64,000 nt of DNA from PHAA01 sp963665865 (GCA_963665865.2 CAXXWF010000001.1:1426001-1490000); one strand, 5' to 3'. Numbered from the stretch's first letter, positions 8,960 through 17,496 are shown. Notes: generated by a model from the sequence alone, not told the origin. Program-made: numbers and translations.

Positions 8960-9211
8960 ATGACTAAAATAAAATCTCAGATAGAACATTGTATGGAATT
9001 TTGTCGTTCGTGCACTCACTTTGATTTTTGCTCGGTGTACTGGGGCACTAAATGCAAACGTCAGGGAGGGAAGGAGATACCGCGCATGAAGACAAAGCCG
9101 ATTGAAGAAATACAAAAGGTGAATAAGCAGGAAGCGAAAAAGCCGCAGAAGCCAAGGAAGCAAATCATTGAGATGTTTGAGCCGATTAGGACAAAACTGG
9201 CTAATTGGTAG
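8960..9211 (+). CDS. Small Cys-rich basic protein, uncharacterised family (copy 1)
   Basis: 83 residues, preceded by GAGGAG. I do not recognise the family. The N-terminal half has a cysteine cluster, C-x3-C-x2-C-x5-C-x7-C (HCMEFCRSCTHFDFCSVYWG then TKC), suited to binding a metal or an Fe-S cluster. A strongly basic central segment follows (KRQGGKEIPRMK), then a Lys/Pro/Gln-rich linker and a conserved tail FEPIRTKLANW. A clear paralogue lies at 58913-59155 on the other strand with the same pattern of Cys, WGT-CKRQGGK-IPRMK and FEPI-TK--NW. It lies 64 bp upstream of a decarboxylase beta subunit. Function unknown; a redox, metal or nucleic-acid binding accessory role is possible. Confidence 0.75.
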   Translation: MTKIKSQIEHCMEFCRSCTHFDFCSVYWGTKCKRQGGKEIPRMKTKPIEEIQKVNKQEAKKPQKPRKQIIEMFEPIRTKLANW

Positions 9212-9275
9212 AAAAAATGATGGGTGTCTGTTACGACTAATATAGTAGGACCGGCTAGTTGAGAGGAGATTATTT

Positions 9276-10400
9276 ATGGAATTGTTAAGAATGATAACAG
9301 CAATGGGGCAAGGAACAGGACTGGCTAATTTTACTCCGGCCCACATTATAATGTTAAGTTTCGGGATACTATTTATATATTTCGGAGTTGTAAAGCACTA
9401 TGAACCATTACTCTTAGTACCTATGGGGATTGGATGTATCCTGGTAAACATTCCGGGGACAGGTTTAATGGAGGCCGGTGGCCTTTTGTATTTCAATTAC
9501 CAGGGTATAGCTAAAGTGATTTTCCCGCCATTGATCTTCTTAGGGGTTGGCGCCATAACTGACTTTGGGCCGCTGATTGCCAATCCAAGTACTATTATCC
9601 TGGGGGCAGCCGCCCATCTAGGCATTTTTATTGCACTGATAGGAGCTAAACTTTTGGGATTTTCTATGGCTGAGGCTGGTGCTATTGGCATAATCGGAGG
9701 AGCAGATGGTCCGATGGCTATATATGTGGCCACTAAACTAGCACCGCATTTGCTGGGCCCGGTAGCGGTTGCCGCCTATTCTTACATGGCGCTGCTTCCC
9801 TTAATTCAGCCACCGATTATGAAAGTGCTGGTTCCTTTAGAGGAAAGAAAAATAGCCATGGAGAGAATGCGGCCTGTTTCCAAGCGCGAGAAAGTTATTT
9901 TCCCGGTCATGATGATAATAATAGTCCTGGTGTTATTACCACCCATCGCGCCGTTGATTTCCTGCTTGATGTTAGGCAACTTACTTAGAGAATCAGGTGT
10001 TAACGATAGAATGGCATCCACCATAGGAGGACCATTCTTAGATATTGTTACCGTATTTATAGCCGTAGCGATTGGATCAACCATGAGTGCTGGAAACTTC
10101 GCTAATATTCAAACCCTGAAAATTGTTTGCCTGGGATTGATTGCCTTTTGTACCGGTTCAGCCAGCGGCGTCTTATGGGCAAGACTGATGTGCAAGATGA
10201 GTGGAGGCAGGATCAATCCTTTGATTGGCTCGGCTGGTATTGCAGCTGTGCCTATGGCAGCCCGGGTATCACATAATGTGGGGATACAGTTCAACAAACG
10301 CAATAATCTGATAATGCATGCCATGGGACCAAACCTGGCAGGGGTTTTAGGGACTGCGGTAGCGGGCGGAATCATGCTTACTTTATTGGGGGTGATTTAA
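9276..10400 (+). CDS. gcdB: Na+-translocating decarboxylase beta subunit (GcdB/OadB family), copy 1
   Basis: 374 residues with many membrane segments. Seen: the Na+/carboxybiotin site GGADGP at residues 141-146 (Asp144, equivalent to the essential Asp203 of oxaloacetate decarboxylase beta), and a C-terminal GPNLAGVLGTAVAGG. The beta subunit decarboxylates carboxybiotin and couples this to Na+ export. The start ATG 9276 follows GAGAGGAGA. The next gene, starting directly after the stop, is a tiny gamma-like protein. A second copy at 16090 differs at only about nine bases by eye. It would serve glutaconyl-CoA decarboxylase alpha (11847) or the other carboxyltransferases. Confidence 0.93.
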   Translation: MELLRMITAMGQGTGLANFTPAHIIMLSFGILFIYFGVVKHYEPLLLVPMGIGCILVNIPGTGLMEAGGLLYFNYQGIAKVIFPPLIFLGVGAITDFGPLIANPSTIILGAAAHLGIFIALIGAKLLGFSMAEAGAIGIIGGADGPMAIYVATKLAPHLLGPVAVAAYSYMALLPLIQPPIMKVLVPLEERKIAMERMRPVSKREKVIFPVMMIIIVLVLLPPIAPLISCLMLGNLLRESGVNDRMASTIGGPFLDIVTVFIAVAIGSTMSAGNFANIQTLKIVCLGLIAFCTGSASGVLWARLMCKMSGGRINPLIGSAGIAAVPMAARVSHNVGIQFNKRNNLIMHAMGPNLAGVLGTAVAGGIMLTLLGVI

Positions 10401-10571
10401 ATGACGCCAATTATTCCAGATACTCTTCAAGGTGCGATTGTATTAAGTGTATTTGATTTTATTGCTTGTTTCTTTGTTCTTTGGGGCATCAGTTACTTAA
10501 TTAGATTGCTTGGTTATATTAGCAATAAGTTTCCGGAGAAACCAAGCGATGCCAAAAAGAGTCTTCACTAA
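10401..10571 (+). CDS. Small membrane protein, decarboxylase gamma/delta-like subunit (OadG-like), copy 1
   Basis: 56 residues; ATG 10401 directly follows the beta subunit stop, so the two are translationally coupled. One membrane helix (about residues 12-40, VLSVFDFIACFFVLWGISYL) is followed by a short charged tail ending KKSLH. This is the layout of the small OadG/GcdD/MmdD subunits, which hold the carboxyltransferase to the membrane pump. A homologue with the same first 20 residues follows the second beta subunit at 17215. Assignment rests on size, topology and position, as the family is poorly conserved. Confidence 0.7.
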   Translation: MTPIIPDTLQGAIVLSVFDFIACFFVLWGISYLIRLLGYISNKFPEKPSDAKKSLH

Positions 10572-10704
10572 AAATTACACATAAATACGAATTGACCTTA
10601 CCTAGGTTTGATAGACACGGAGAATATTTGCCAGGGCAGCTAATCCTGAACTAGATTACGGTCATGATCTTTTTAAATTCTTAGGAATAAACAAATTTGA
10701 GAAA

Positions 10705-10803
10705 ATGCTTGTTCAACGGGTAGATATGCCCGAGGTGACAAAAACAGCAGTTATTAGAAAAGTGGACGGAGCTATTGACGATCTAATTGATAAACTTGTT
10801 TGA
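10705..10803 (+). CDS. Possible small or remnant ORF
   Basis: A frame open from about 10612 to the stop at 10803 encodes a plausible amphipathic sequence (FKFLGINKFEKMLVQRVD, then a KVDGAIDDLIDKLV tail). The first ATG in it is 10705, giving 32 residues, and no ribosome site is evident. It could be the 3' end of a decayed gene. I do not recognise it, and the 278-bp gap in which it lies (10572-10849) holds nothing else that I can support. Confidence 0.2.
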   Translation: MLVQRVDMPEVTKTAVIRKVDGAIDDLIDKLV

Positions 10804-10849
10804 GCTTTGCAGTCTGAATGGAACTCCGCTGTAAGTTTGGTGCAGCTTT

Positions 10850-11671
10850 TTAATAATTATCATAGTGAGTTCTGCCCAAACTCAAATCTTCTGCTAAAAA
10901 CTCCTCCGATGATCCATCAGACATTTTTACTATCAGCCCACCTCTTGTGCTAATATCTACAGCTAGTCCATTAAGTGGACCATTTTCCCTGTTGAGGGTA
11001 ACATTTCGGCCCAAGGTTACGTTATTTTCAATCCATTTAGTTCGGAGATATGGATGTCCAACTTGCAAAAAGCCCTGGTAATGTTCCTCCCATATACTGA
11101 TAAACTCCTTAATTAGGCTCAACCGTGAAACGCGGTGACCGAGTTCAAGTTTTAGTGAAGTGCTGGTTTTCTGACAATCAGGGGGAAGTTGATCTGCTTC
11201 CAAATTTGCGTTTATTCCTATACCGATAATTACATACTCTGGATTACTGCCATAAAAACTGCTTTCCGCAAGTATACCGCAGACCTTTTTGCCGTTTATA
11301 ACAATGTCATTGGGCCATTTTATTCGTGCCTCACAGCCGGTAACTTTTCTTATTGTTTCAGCAACTGCCACTGCGCTCAGAAGTGTAAGCTGGGGAACAA
11401 ATTGCATACTAATGTTTGGCCTCAATATCATCGACATCAAAATGCCCTGACCAGCAGGACAAGACCACTGGCGTTTCATTCTTCCTTTGCCTGTTTTCTG
11501 AAAGCTGCTCATGACTATGGTACTCTCTGCGGCCCCAAATTGAGCCATAAATTTGGCGATGCTGTTAGTTGAAGTAACTTCCCGATAGTAGTATATATCC
11601 TTTCCCAGCAGGTTAATATGCTTATATGGCAAGAAACCTTCTTCATTTATGTTATTCATCAAATTTACCAT
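10850..11671 (-). CDS. birA: Biotin--[carboxyl carrier protein] ligase (BirA without HTH domain)
   Basis: 273 residues from ATG 11671 (GGAGG lies 11 bases upstream); a longer frame starts at a TTG at 11704 but would place that ribosome site inside the coding region. Seen: EVTSTNS, the ATP/biotin loop GKGRMKRQW (usual GRGRxGRxW), KWPNDIVINGKKVCGIL, and GIGINAN. There is no N-terminal helix-turn-helix, so it is a catalytic-only ligase, not the BirA repressor form. It lies downstream of gcdA on the same strand, 175 bp away, and would biotinylate the three carrier proteins of this island at Lys36. Confidence 0.92.
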   Translation of the reverse strand: MVNLMNNINEEGFLPYKHINLLGKDIYYYREVTSTNSIAKFMAQFGAAESTIVMSSFQKTGKGRMKRQWSCPAGQGILMSMILRPNISMQFVPQLTLLSAVAVAETIRKVTGCEARIKWPNDIVINGKKVCGILAESSFYGSNPEYVIIGIGINANLEADQLPPDCQKTSTSLKLELGHRVSRLSLIKEFISIWEEHYQGFLQVGHPYLRTKWIENNVTLGRNVTLNRENGPLNGLAVDISTRGGLIVKMSDGSSEEFLAEDLSLGRTHYDNY

Positions 11672-11846
11672 ATTGTCTAAATCCTCCTTCTTCTTCCGGG
11701 TCAAGGTATCAATATAAGTGAATATTTGCTAAATAAACTATTTGGTAAAAAGTGCCACCTCCTTATGCCCACCGCCAAATGTGAGGTGCAAACGGTGCGC
11801 ATAAGAAAGGTGACAAAATGTGAGGAAGTGGATATATAATTCGCAG

Positions 11847-13580
11847 TTAACCTCTGATCACTCTGGGAGTTATCTGCTGATGGACAGCACAAATGGATAC
11901 CGGGTTCTGATATACCGAACCTACAAATGCTTGGCAGTATTTGCGCAAATCAGTGTAGTTAACTATTTCATCAACCATTCCTGTTTTGGCACAAAATGCC
12001 GGTCTGGATTTATCATAGTAGTCTTGAATCATAGCGTTCATTTTGGCGATGGTAGGTTCTAAGGACTTACCATCATCTTGGTCCTTCACAAGCCTTCGGG
12101 CGTAAGAAGCAGCAGCTGCCGTCTCGCCATGCATTACATAAACTTCAGTGGTGGCAGTGCCTATGGTGAAAGCATTATTGTTATTGGCTTGTGGGCCTCC
12201 CAGCACATAGTGAGCAGCCGCGGTACCTTTTCTCAATAAAATCGTCATCATAGGATTGTCAGATTGTTCTATGGAATATATCAATGACATTCCCAATCCC
12301 AGCATTTCCTGCTTTTCAGCGGTGTCACCAACGTCGATACCGGTGGTATCCTGTACCCAGATTAGAGGAATACGATCACGGCCACAGAAGGTTACAAACT
12401 CGCTCATCTTGATAAGTCCTTCGCGGTATAGCTTGCCACCAATTCCTTGATAATCTGCATATTTAGGATAGCCAGCCCCTAACGCTCCTTGGTTATTGGC
12501 AATAAAACCACAAACGTAGCCATCAATTTTGGCCAGTCCACAGTATACTTCGATGCCATAGTCAGGTTTGAACTCCATGTGCTCACTGTTGTCAAAGAGC
12601 CGAGCCAGAACTTCATCCATCGCATAAACTCTTTTCTGATTGAAGGGGACCAAACTATAGAAATCAGAGGCAGGGAATTTGGGTTCAGCAGGATCCGCTA
12701 CTCTGAAAAAGTCCGGGGCATACGCCGGCATAGCTTTCATATATTTTTTAATTTCGTCCAGAACTGCTTCTTCGGTATCACAAACCTCTCGCATAAAGCC
12801 GGTTACATCGTGATGGATTTCAACTCTACCGGGAGGAGTCGTTTTTAATCCACGAGTAGAGTTAATCAGGGCTTCAGCAGCTTCGTCATCAATATAGCCC
12901 TTGGGGTTCATACCACCTACGATGCCTGCTCCCCCAACGGCCATATTGGCTTTTTTGTGGGCGATTAATACGGTAGGACTTATCGAGTGATAACCACCAC
13001 CAGCAGGGTTAGTTCCATATATACCGACGATAATCGGGATACCTAGTTTTTGCAGTTCGGCATGACGGAAGAAGGGCGTGCCGCTGCCTCTGCGGTTGGC
13101 GTAAAGCGTATCCTGTTCCATTAACTTGGCGCCACTGCAGTTAAGTACCCATACTAGGGGTATGTGCAATCTTTTCGCAATATCGGTTACCCGCAGAACA
13201 TTGTCAGCTTGTCCGTTAAGCCACGCACCAGCCATTACTTTATTGTTGGAAGCTATAATGACGGCCCATTTACCATCAATTTTGCCTAATCCGTCAATTA
13301 CTCCAGTGGTGCCTTCTTCATTTTTACCAGGGTCATAAATAGTATGCAGAGGGCACCAGGTACCTGGATCGACTAAGTACTCCAGGCGCTGCCAGGCTGA
13401 CATTTCACCTTTGCTATTCATAGCTTCGGTTGCCTTGCCTGCATTTTTAACCCTGTCTACCTCTTTAGCCACAACTGCTTCAGCTTCTTTGATTTCCTCG
13501 ATATTCTTTTTAAGCTCGCGGGCTAATTGCTTACCGATGGGGGGCATTTCCTTCCAATAAGGATGCATTGCATATCCCAT
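11847..13580 (-). CDS. gcdA: Glutaconyl-CoA decarboxylase alpha subunit (carboxyltransferase)
   Basis: 577 residues, close to the roughly 587 of the Acidaminococcus enzyme, which it follows almost block by block: TPFFR, IPIIVGIYGTNPAGGGYHSI, ANMAVGGAGIVGGMNPKG, WVQDTTGIDVGD, LRKGTAAAHYVLGGPQ and a C-terminal HQQITPRVIRG. This length and these blocks separate it from the 510-residue MmdA/PccB type. It transfers the carboxyl group of glutaconyl-CoA to biotin, leaving crotonyl-CoA. Start ATG 13580 follows GGAGG. It is third in a minus-strand operon after biotin carrier and a glutaryl-CoA dehydrogenase-like enzyme. The membrane beta/gamma subunits are encoded separately at 9276 and 16090. Confidence 0.95.
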   Translation of the reverse strand: MGYAMHPYWKEMPPIGKQLARELKKNIEEIKEAEAVVAKEVDRVKNAGKATEAMNSKGEMSAWQRLEYLVDPGTWCPLHTIYDPGKNEEGTTGVIDGLGKIDGKWAVIIASNNKVMAGAWLNGQADNVLRVTDIAKRLHIPLVWVLNCSGAKLMEQDTLYANRRGSGTPFFRHAELQKLGIPIIVGIYGTNPAGGGYHSISPTVLIAHKKANMAVGGAGIVGGMNPKGYIDDEAAEALINSTRGLKTTPPGRVEIHHDVTGFMREVCDTEEAVLDEIKKYMKAMPAYAPDFFRVADPAEPKFPASDFYSLVPFNQKRVYAMDEVLARLFDNSEHMEFKPDYGIEVYCGLAKIDGYVCGFIANNQGALGAGYPKYADYQGIGGKLYREGLIKMSEFVTFCGRDRIPLIWVQDTTGIDVGDTAEKQEMLGLGMSLIYSIEQSDNPMMTILLRKGTAAAHYVLGGPQANNNNAFTIGTATTEVYVMHGETAAAASYARRLVKDQDDGKSLEPTIAKMNAMIQDYYDKSRPAFCAKTGMVDEIVNYTDLRKYCQAFVGSVYQNPVSICAVHQQITPRVIRG

Positions 13581-13636
13581 ATTAATTCCTCCATTCTATT
13601 ACCATTAATAGTCGTATTACTAATGCTAGCAGCTGA

Positions 13637-14794
13637 CTATCGGTTGGGCTGGATGCCCATTTCTATCTTAGCGACAATCTGTGAATGGATGTTGGAGGTT
13701 CCTTCCAGAGTTTCAAACTGTTTGGCATCGCGCAGCCATCTACCACACGGATATTCGTTTGAGTAACCGTAGGAACCATAGATTTTCATAGCCGCATTGG
13801 CACCGTTAACTGCTGCATGACAGCCGAACAGCTTAGCCATGGAAGTAGCCTGTTGGTTGGGCAATTTATTTTCCTTTAACCAAGCAGCGTGATAAACCAT
13901 ATATTTGGCCGCTTCATCTTCTAATTTCATATCGGCAATTTGCTGCTGAATCATCTGATACTCTCCAATTGGTTTACCAAACTGGGTACGCTCCATGGCA
14001 TATTTAGCAGAACCCTCGGTGCATGCTGCTGAAAGTGCTGCCGAACCAGTGGCACAACCCATACGGGTGTTATTCAACATCCACATACAGATCTTAAAAC
14101 CGTCATTAACAGGGCCCAATAGATTCTCTTTCGGAATCACGGCGTTTTCAAATACCAGTTCCGAAGTCGGGGCAGTCCACATACCAACTTTCGAAGTAAT
14201 TGGAATTCTAGTAATACCGGGGGTATTATTGTAGTCGATTATGAAGCAGGATAGTCCTTTTGCGCCGCCTCCTTTTGTAGTGACCGCATAGACAAGACCA
14301 ACATCGCAAGTATGTCCACCTGATATCCACATTTTGGAACCATTCATCAACCAGTGGTCGCCCTTGTCTTCAGCAAAGGTCTTCATACTGCCCACATCAG
14401 AACCAGAGTTGGCTTCAGTTAAAGCAAAGCTTCCTACTGATGTCCCAGCTACCCAGCCGGGTATATATTTCTGCTTTTGTTCCTCAGTACCAAACTGATT
14501 AACGGTCATGGCTGGACCCCAGCAGTTACCGCTTATACTTAATCTCCAGGATGTATGGACTTTAGAAATTTCATATAAAGCTAATACAGCTTCTATCCAA
14601 CCCATGCCATTTCCGCCGTACTCTTCGGGTATGCTCCACCCTAATAGGCCCAAATCACCCATTTTAGTCAGTATCTCGCGGCGATAGTAGTGGTTTTCTT
14701 CATCCTGGTCAACATAAGGAGCAATTTCCTTCTCAGCGAAATTGCGGGCCATATCTTGTACCATTTTTTGTTCTTCGGTTAATCCAAAATCCAT
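13637..14794 (-). CDS. Acyl-CoA dehydrogenase, predicted non-decarboxylating glutaryl-CoA dehydrogenase
   Basis: 385 residues; ATG 14794 is preferred because AGGAGG lies 9 bases upstream. FAD-dependent acyl-CoA dehydrogenase with catalytic base Glu364 in TLEGTSNIH. Arg84 (HTSWRLS) aligns with the Arg94 that holds the distal carboxylate in glutaryl-CoA dehydrogenases (GYRS). The residue before the catalytic Glu is Leu363, whereas decarboxylating enzymes have Tyr there and the glutaconyl-CoA-forming Desulfococcus enzyme has Val. Together with the adjacent gcdA this predicts glutaryl-CoA to glutaconyl-CoA without CO2 release, leaving the decarboxylation to the Na+ pump. A sister enzyme is at 19846. 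The alignments were made by eye. Confidence 0.85.
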   Translation of the reverse strand: MDFGLTEEQKMVQDMARNFAEKEIAPYVDQDEENHYYRREILTKMGDLGLLGWSIPEEYGGNGMGWIEAVLALYEISKVHTSWRLSISGNCWGPAMTVNQFGTEEQKQKYIPGWVAGTSVGSFALTEANSGSDVGSMKTFAEDKGDHWLMNGSKMWISGGHTCDVGLVYAVTTKGGGAKGLSCFIIDYNNTPGITRIPITSKVGMWTAPTSELVFENAVIPKENLLGPVNDGFKICMWMLNNTRMGCATGSAALSAACTEGSAKYAMERTQFGKPIGEYQMIQQQIADMKLEDEAAKYMVYHAAWLKENKLPNQQATSMAKLFGCHAAVNGANAAMKIYGSYGYSNEYPCGRWLRDAKQFETLEGTSNIHSQIVAKIEMGIQPNR

Positions 14795-14875
14795 TGTAAG
14801 TATCCTCCTATACAATATATAGATTTTTCACCAGTCTTTAAAGAAGGTATCTATAGCTCGAAATTCTCTTGACTA

Positions 14876-15085
14876 CTACTCAATTACTGCTAAAACATCG
14901 CCCTCTTGAACCTTATCACCAATCTTAACCTTAATTTCTTTCACCGTGCCGTCAGAACCGAATATTGGGTTTTCCATCTTCATAGCCTCTAATATTATTA
15001 ATTCATCATCTTCGGTAACTACTTGGCCAACCTCCATGTTGATTTCAAGTATTTTTCCTGCTAATGGACTTTCAAGATTTGCCAT
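14876..15085 (-). CDS. gcdC: Biotin carrier protein of glutaconyl-CoA decarboxylase (minimal domain)
   Basis: 69 residues starting at MANLE; the frame extends further upstream but GAGGAGG fits ATG 15085. The biotin site is EAMKMEN with Lys36. It is the first gene of the minus-strand operon carrier, dehydrogenase, gcdA, birA. It lacks the long flexible linker of classical GcdC, so the carrier must reach both the carboxyltransferase and the membrane subunit by diffusion or through the gamma-like subunit. Its C-terminal half (GSDGTVKEIKVKIGDKVQEG) is identical to that of the carrier at 19535. Transcription probably starts at the sigma-54 site at 15421-15436. Confidence 0.92.
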   Translation of the reverse strand: MANLESPLAGKILEINMEVGQVVTEDDELIILEAMKMENPIFGSDGTVKEIKVKIGDKVQEGDVLAVIE

Positions 15086-15420
15086 TATATATTCCTCCTC
15101 ATAATAAAGTTTACTATTTAAATGATGCTTGCTTGTTTGTACGAGTACCAAGAGAATGAAAGGGTCTAATAAAAAACTTATTACTTACCTCCCTTCACAG
15201 ATGAACGTTCTTTTGAAAACTTTTATGTTTTCTATGAAGCCTACCTATTCTTATAGGACTAATGTTATGTTCACTCATTATAGGTAGTTTTTCATTTTTA
15301 GAATAGAGTATTCCTTTGTTAAAAGGGTGAAAAACACTATTAGTTAGACTTAATAAGACCCTTCAAGCTCTCGGACTAATTCTGGATAAAGTATAAAATC
15401 CAAAAACTATTCTAAACTAT

Positions 15421-15436
15421 TGCAAAATCTGTGCCA
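15421..15436 (-). promoter_or_regulatory. Sigma-54 promoter (-24/-12) for the gcdC-dehydrogenase-gcdA operon
   Basis: On the minus strand the sequence is TGGCAC-AGATT-TTGCA, an exact match to the consensus TGGCAY-N5-TTGCW with GG and GC 10 bases apart. It lies 336 bp before the carrier start. Confidence 0.85.
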
Positions 15437-15540
15437 CTTATTAGATTAACAAGGGAATAAGCTTGATAGTAGAGTCCGGTGGATTGTTTCGAATCATATC
15501 ATTTTTAAGCAGACTGGAGTTGCCGCTTACAAAACTGTAC

Positions 15541-15568
15541 GGTGATCCATACAGGTGTATGGATCACC
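15541..15568. promoter_or_regulatory. 28-bp palindrome, candidate enhancer site (CATACA-GG-TGTATG core)
   Basis: Two exact 13-bp arms (GGTGATCCATACA and its reverse complement) flank a GG. The 14-bp core recurs at 36105-36118 and 54986-54999 (there with CC in the centre, the same site read on the other strand). It sits about 105 bp upstream of the minus sigma-54 promoter and 158 bp upstream of the plus one, the usual range for an activator enhancer. Confidence 0.7.
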
Positions 15569-15725
15569 CAACAGAGCATTATTATTGTTTGGGGTAAAAT
15601 AGACTAGAAGTTCTGTCAACAATCCCTAACCCTGAGATTATATAAAGGCTCGAAATTTAAACGTGCGCCTATTTAAGCAACCACCATGTCGTTTCTTGAG
15701 GGAAACAATACTAATAAGCCGTGTG

Positions 15726-15741
15726 TGGCATGAATATTGCA
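15726..15741 (+). promoter_or_regulatory. Sigma-54 promoter (-24/-12) for gcdB2
   Basis: TGGCAT-GAATA-TTGCA, an exact consensus match with correct GG-N10-GC spacing. The next gene is gcdB copy 2 at 16090. Confidence 0.85.
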
Positions 15742-16089
15742 TATTACTCTATCTGATGACCTATACAAACCGCTTGGAAATTAGTAAAATATAGCGGTCA
15801 AAAATATGCAAATATTAATAGCAAAAATGGTTTTAGTTAAAGCTGGTAGTGCTATTAAAGGGGGGAGTCCTTTTTCCTTTGTGGATAACATGAAGGCTGC
15901 GACAAATACATAATACATCCTGCAAAATAATGAAAATGTTTGGACGATATATTTTAGTGTCAGTGGGGGTTGTGGAAGGGGGATTAGTGAGGAACCGGAC
16001 TTTAAAAAATAATTATAATGGTTTTACTATTTATTTGTGTGTTAGCAATCACTTCGGGAACAAACACCAGCATTGAGAGGAGATTATTT

Positions 16090-17214
16090 ATGGAATTGTT
16101 AAGAATGATAACAGCAATGGGGCAAGGAACAGGACTGGCTAATTTTACTCCGGCCCACATTATAATGTTAAGTTTCGGGATATTGTTTATATATTTCGGA
16201 GTTGTAAAGCACTATGAACCATTACTCTTAGTACCTATGGGGATTGGATGTATCCTGGTAAACATTCCGGGGACAGGTTTAATGGAGGCCGGTGGCCTTT
16301 TGTATTTCAATTACCAGGGTATAGCTAAAGTGATTTTCCCGCCATTGATCTTCTTAGGGGTTGGCGCCATAACTGACTTTGGGCCGCTGATTGCCAATCC
16401 AAGTACTATTATCCTGGGGGCAGCCGCCCATCTAGGCATTTTTATTGCACTGATAGGAGCTAAACTTTTGGGATTTTCTATGGCTGAGGCTGGTGCTATT
16501 GGCATAATCGGAGGAGCAGATGGTCCGATGGCTATATATGTGGCCACTAAACTAGCACCGCATTTGCTGGGCCCGGTAGCGGTTGCCGCCTATTCTTACA
16601 TGGCGCTGCTTCCCTTAATTCAGCCACCGATTATGAAAGCGCTGGTTCCTTTAGAGGAAAGAAAAATAGCCATGGAGAGAATGCGGCCTGTTTCCAAGCG
16701 CGAGAAAGTTATTTTCCCGGTCATGATGATAATAATAGTCCTGGTATTATTACCACCCATCGCGCCGTTGATTTCCTGCTTGATGTTAGGCAACTTACTT
16801 AGAGAATCAGGTGTTAACGATAGAATGGCATCCACCATAGGAGGACCATTCTTAGATATTGTTACCGTATTTATAGCCGTAGCGATTGGATCAACCATGA
16901 GTGCTGGAAACTTCGCTAATATTCAAACCCTGAAAATTGTTTGCCTGGGATTGATTGCCTTTTGTACCGGTTCAGCCAGCGGCGTCTTATGGGCAAGACT
17001 GATGTGCAAGATGAGTGGAGGCAAGATCAATCCTTTGATCGGTTCGGCTGGTATTGCAGCTGTGCCTATGGCAGCCCGGGTATCACATAATGTGGGGATA
17101 CAGTTCAACAAACGCAATAATCTGATAATGCATGCCATGGGACCAAACCTGGCAGGGGTTTTAGGGACTGCGGTAGCAGGTGGAATCATGCTTACTTTAT
17201 TGGGGGTGATTTAA
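16090..17214 (+). CDS. gcdB: Na+-translocating decarboxylase beta subunit (GcdB/OadB family), copy 2
   Basis: 374 residues from ATG 16090 behind GAGAGGAGA; an upstream in-frame ATG at 16018 lacks a ribosome site and has no counterpart in copy 1, so it is not used. The protein differs from copy 1 by only two visible substitutions (Val to Ala in MKALVPL; Arg to Lys in GGKINP). The identity in DNA starts just before the ribosome site and fades inside the following gamma-like gene. GGADGP with Asp144 is intact. A sigma-54 promoter at 15726 drives this copy and no such site precedes copy 1, so the two may be expressed under different conditions. Confidence 0.93.
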   Translation: MELLRMITAMGQGTGLANFTPAHIIMLSFGILFIYFGVVKHYEPLLLVPMGIGCILVNIPGTGLMEAGGLLYFNYQGIAKVIFPPLIFLGVGAITDFGPLIANPSTIILGAAAHLGIFIALIGAKLLGFSMAEAGAIGIIGGADGPMAIYVATKLAPHLLGPVAVAAYSYMALLPLIQPPIMKALVPLEERKIAMERMRPVSKREKVIFPVMMIIIVLVLLPPIAPLISCLMLGNLLRESGVNDRMASTIGGPFLDIVTVFIAVAIGSTMSAGNFANIQTLKIVCLGLIAFCTGSASGVLWARLMCKMSGGKINPLIGSAGIAAVPMAARVSHNVGIQFNKRNNLIMHAMGPNLAGVLGTAVAGGIMLTLLGVI

Positions 17215-17385
17215 ATGACGCCAATTATTCCAGATACTCTTCAAGGTGCGATTGTATTAAGTGTATTTGATTTTGTGGCTTGTTTCTTTGTACTTTGGGG
17301 CATTAGCTTCTTTATTAGAGGCCTCGGTTATATCAGTAATAAATGGCCGGAAACACCAGACACTGGAAAGAAGAGCTTGCACTAG
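17215..17385 (+). CDS. Small membrane protein, decarboxylase gamma/delta-like subunit, copy 2
   Basis: 56 residues with ATG immediately after the beta stop. The first 20 residues equal those of copy 1; the rest of the helix and tail differ (FVACFFVLWGISFFIRGLGY, tail TGKKSLH). One membrane segment. The divergence begins in mid-gene, marking the end of the near-identical duplication. It probably anchors carboxyltransferase and carrier to the beta subunit. Confidence 0.7.
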   Translation: MTPIIPDTLQGAIVLSVFDFVACFFVLWGISFFIRGLGYISNKWPETPDTGKKSLH

Positions 17386-17463
17386 AATAGTGGTTAAATT
17401 TGTGAATTACAACTTTCCAACCTAAGAAAACGGTGGTTTAAATCGGCATGGTTGTACCTGTAA

Positions 17464-17496
17464 GGGGGGACGGGGGGAAAATCTCCCCCTCCTTTT
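17464..17496 (+). terminator. Terminator after the gcdB2 gene pair
   Basis: A G-rich arm (GGGGGGA at 17464-17470 and the following G run) pairs with CTCCCCCTCC, which is followed by TTTT. It lies about 80 bp after the gamma-like gene. Confidence 0.6.

Larger units (their letters stand above)
15086..16089. other. 1-kb divergent regulatory region between gcdC operon and gcdB2
   Basis: No gene seen. It holds two divergent sigma-54 promoters (15421-15436 minus, 15726-15741 plus), a 28-bp palindrome between them (15541-15568), and a hairpin CTACCTAT (15241-15248) with ATAGGTAG (15280-15287) followed by TTTTTCATTTTT, which could attenuate or terminate plus-strand transcription. The plus leader to gcdB2 is about 350 nt. 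Confidence 0.7.

Noticed and set aside
16018..16089. N-terminal extension of gcdB copy 2 from ATG 16018
   Set aside because: No ribosome site there; GAGAGGAGA and near-identity to copy 1 both begin just before ATG 16090.
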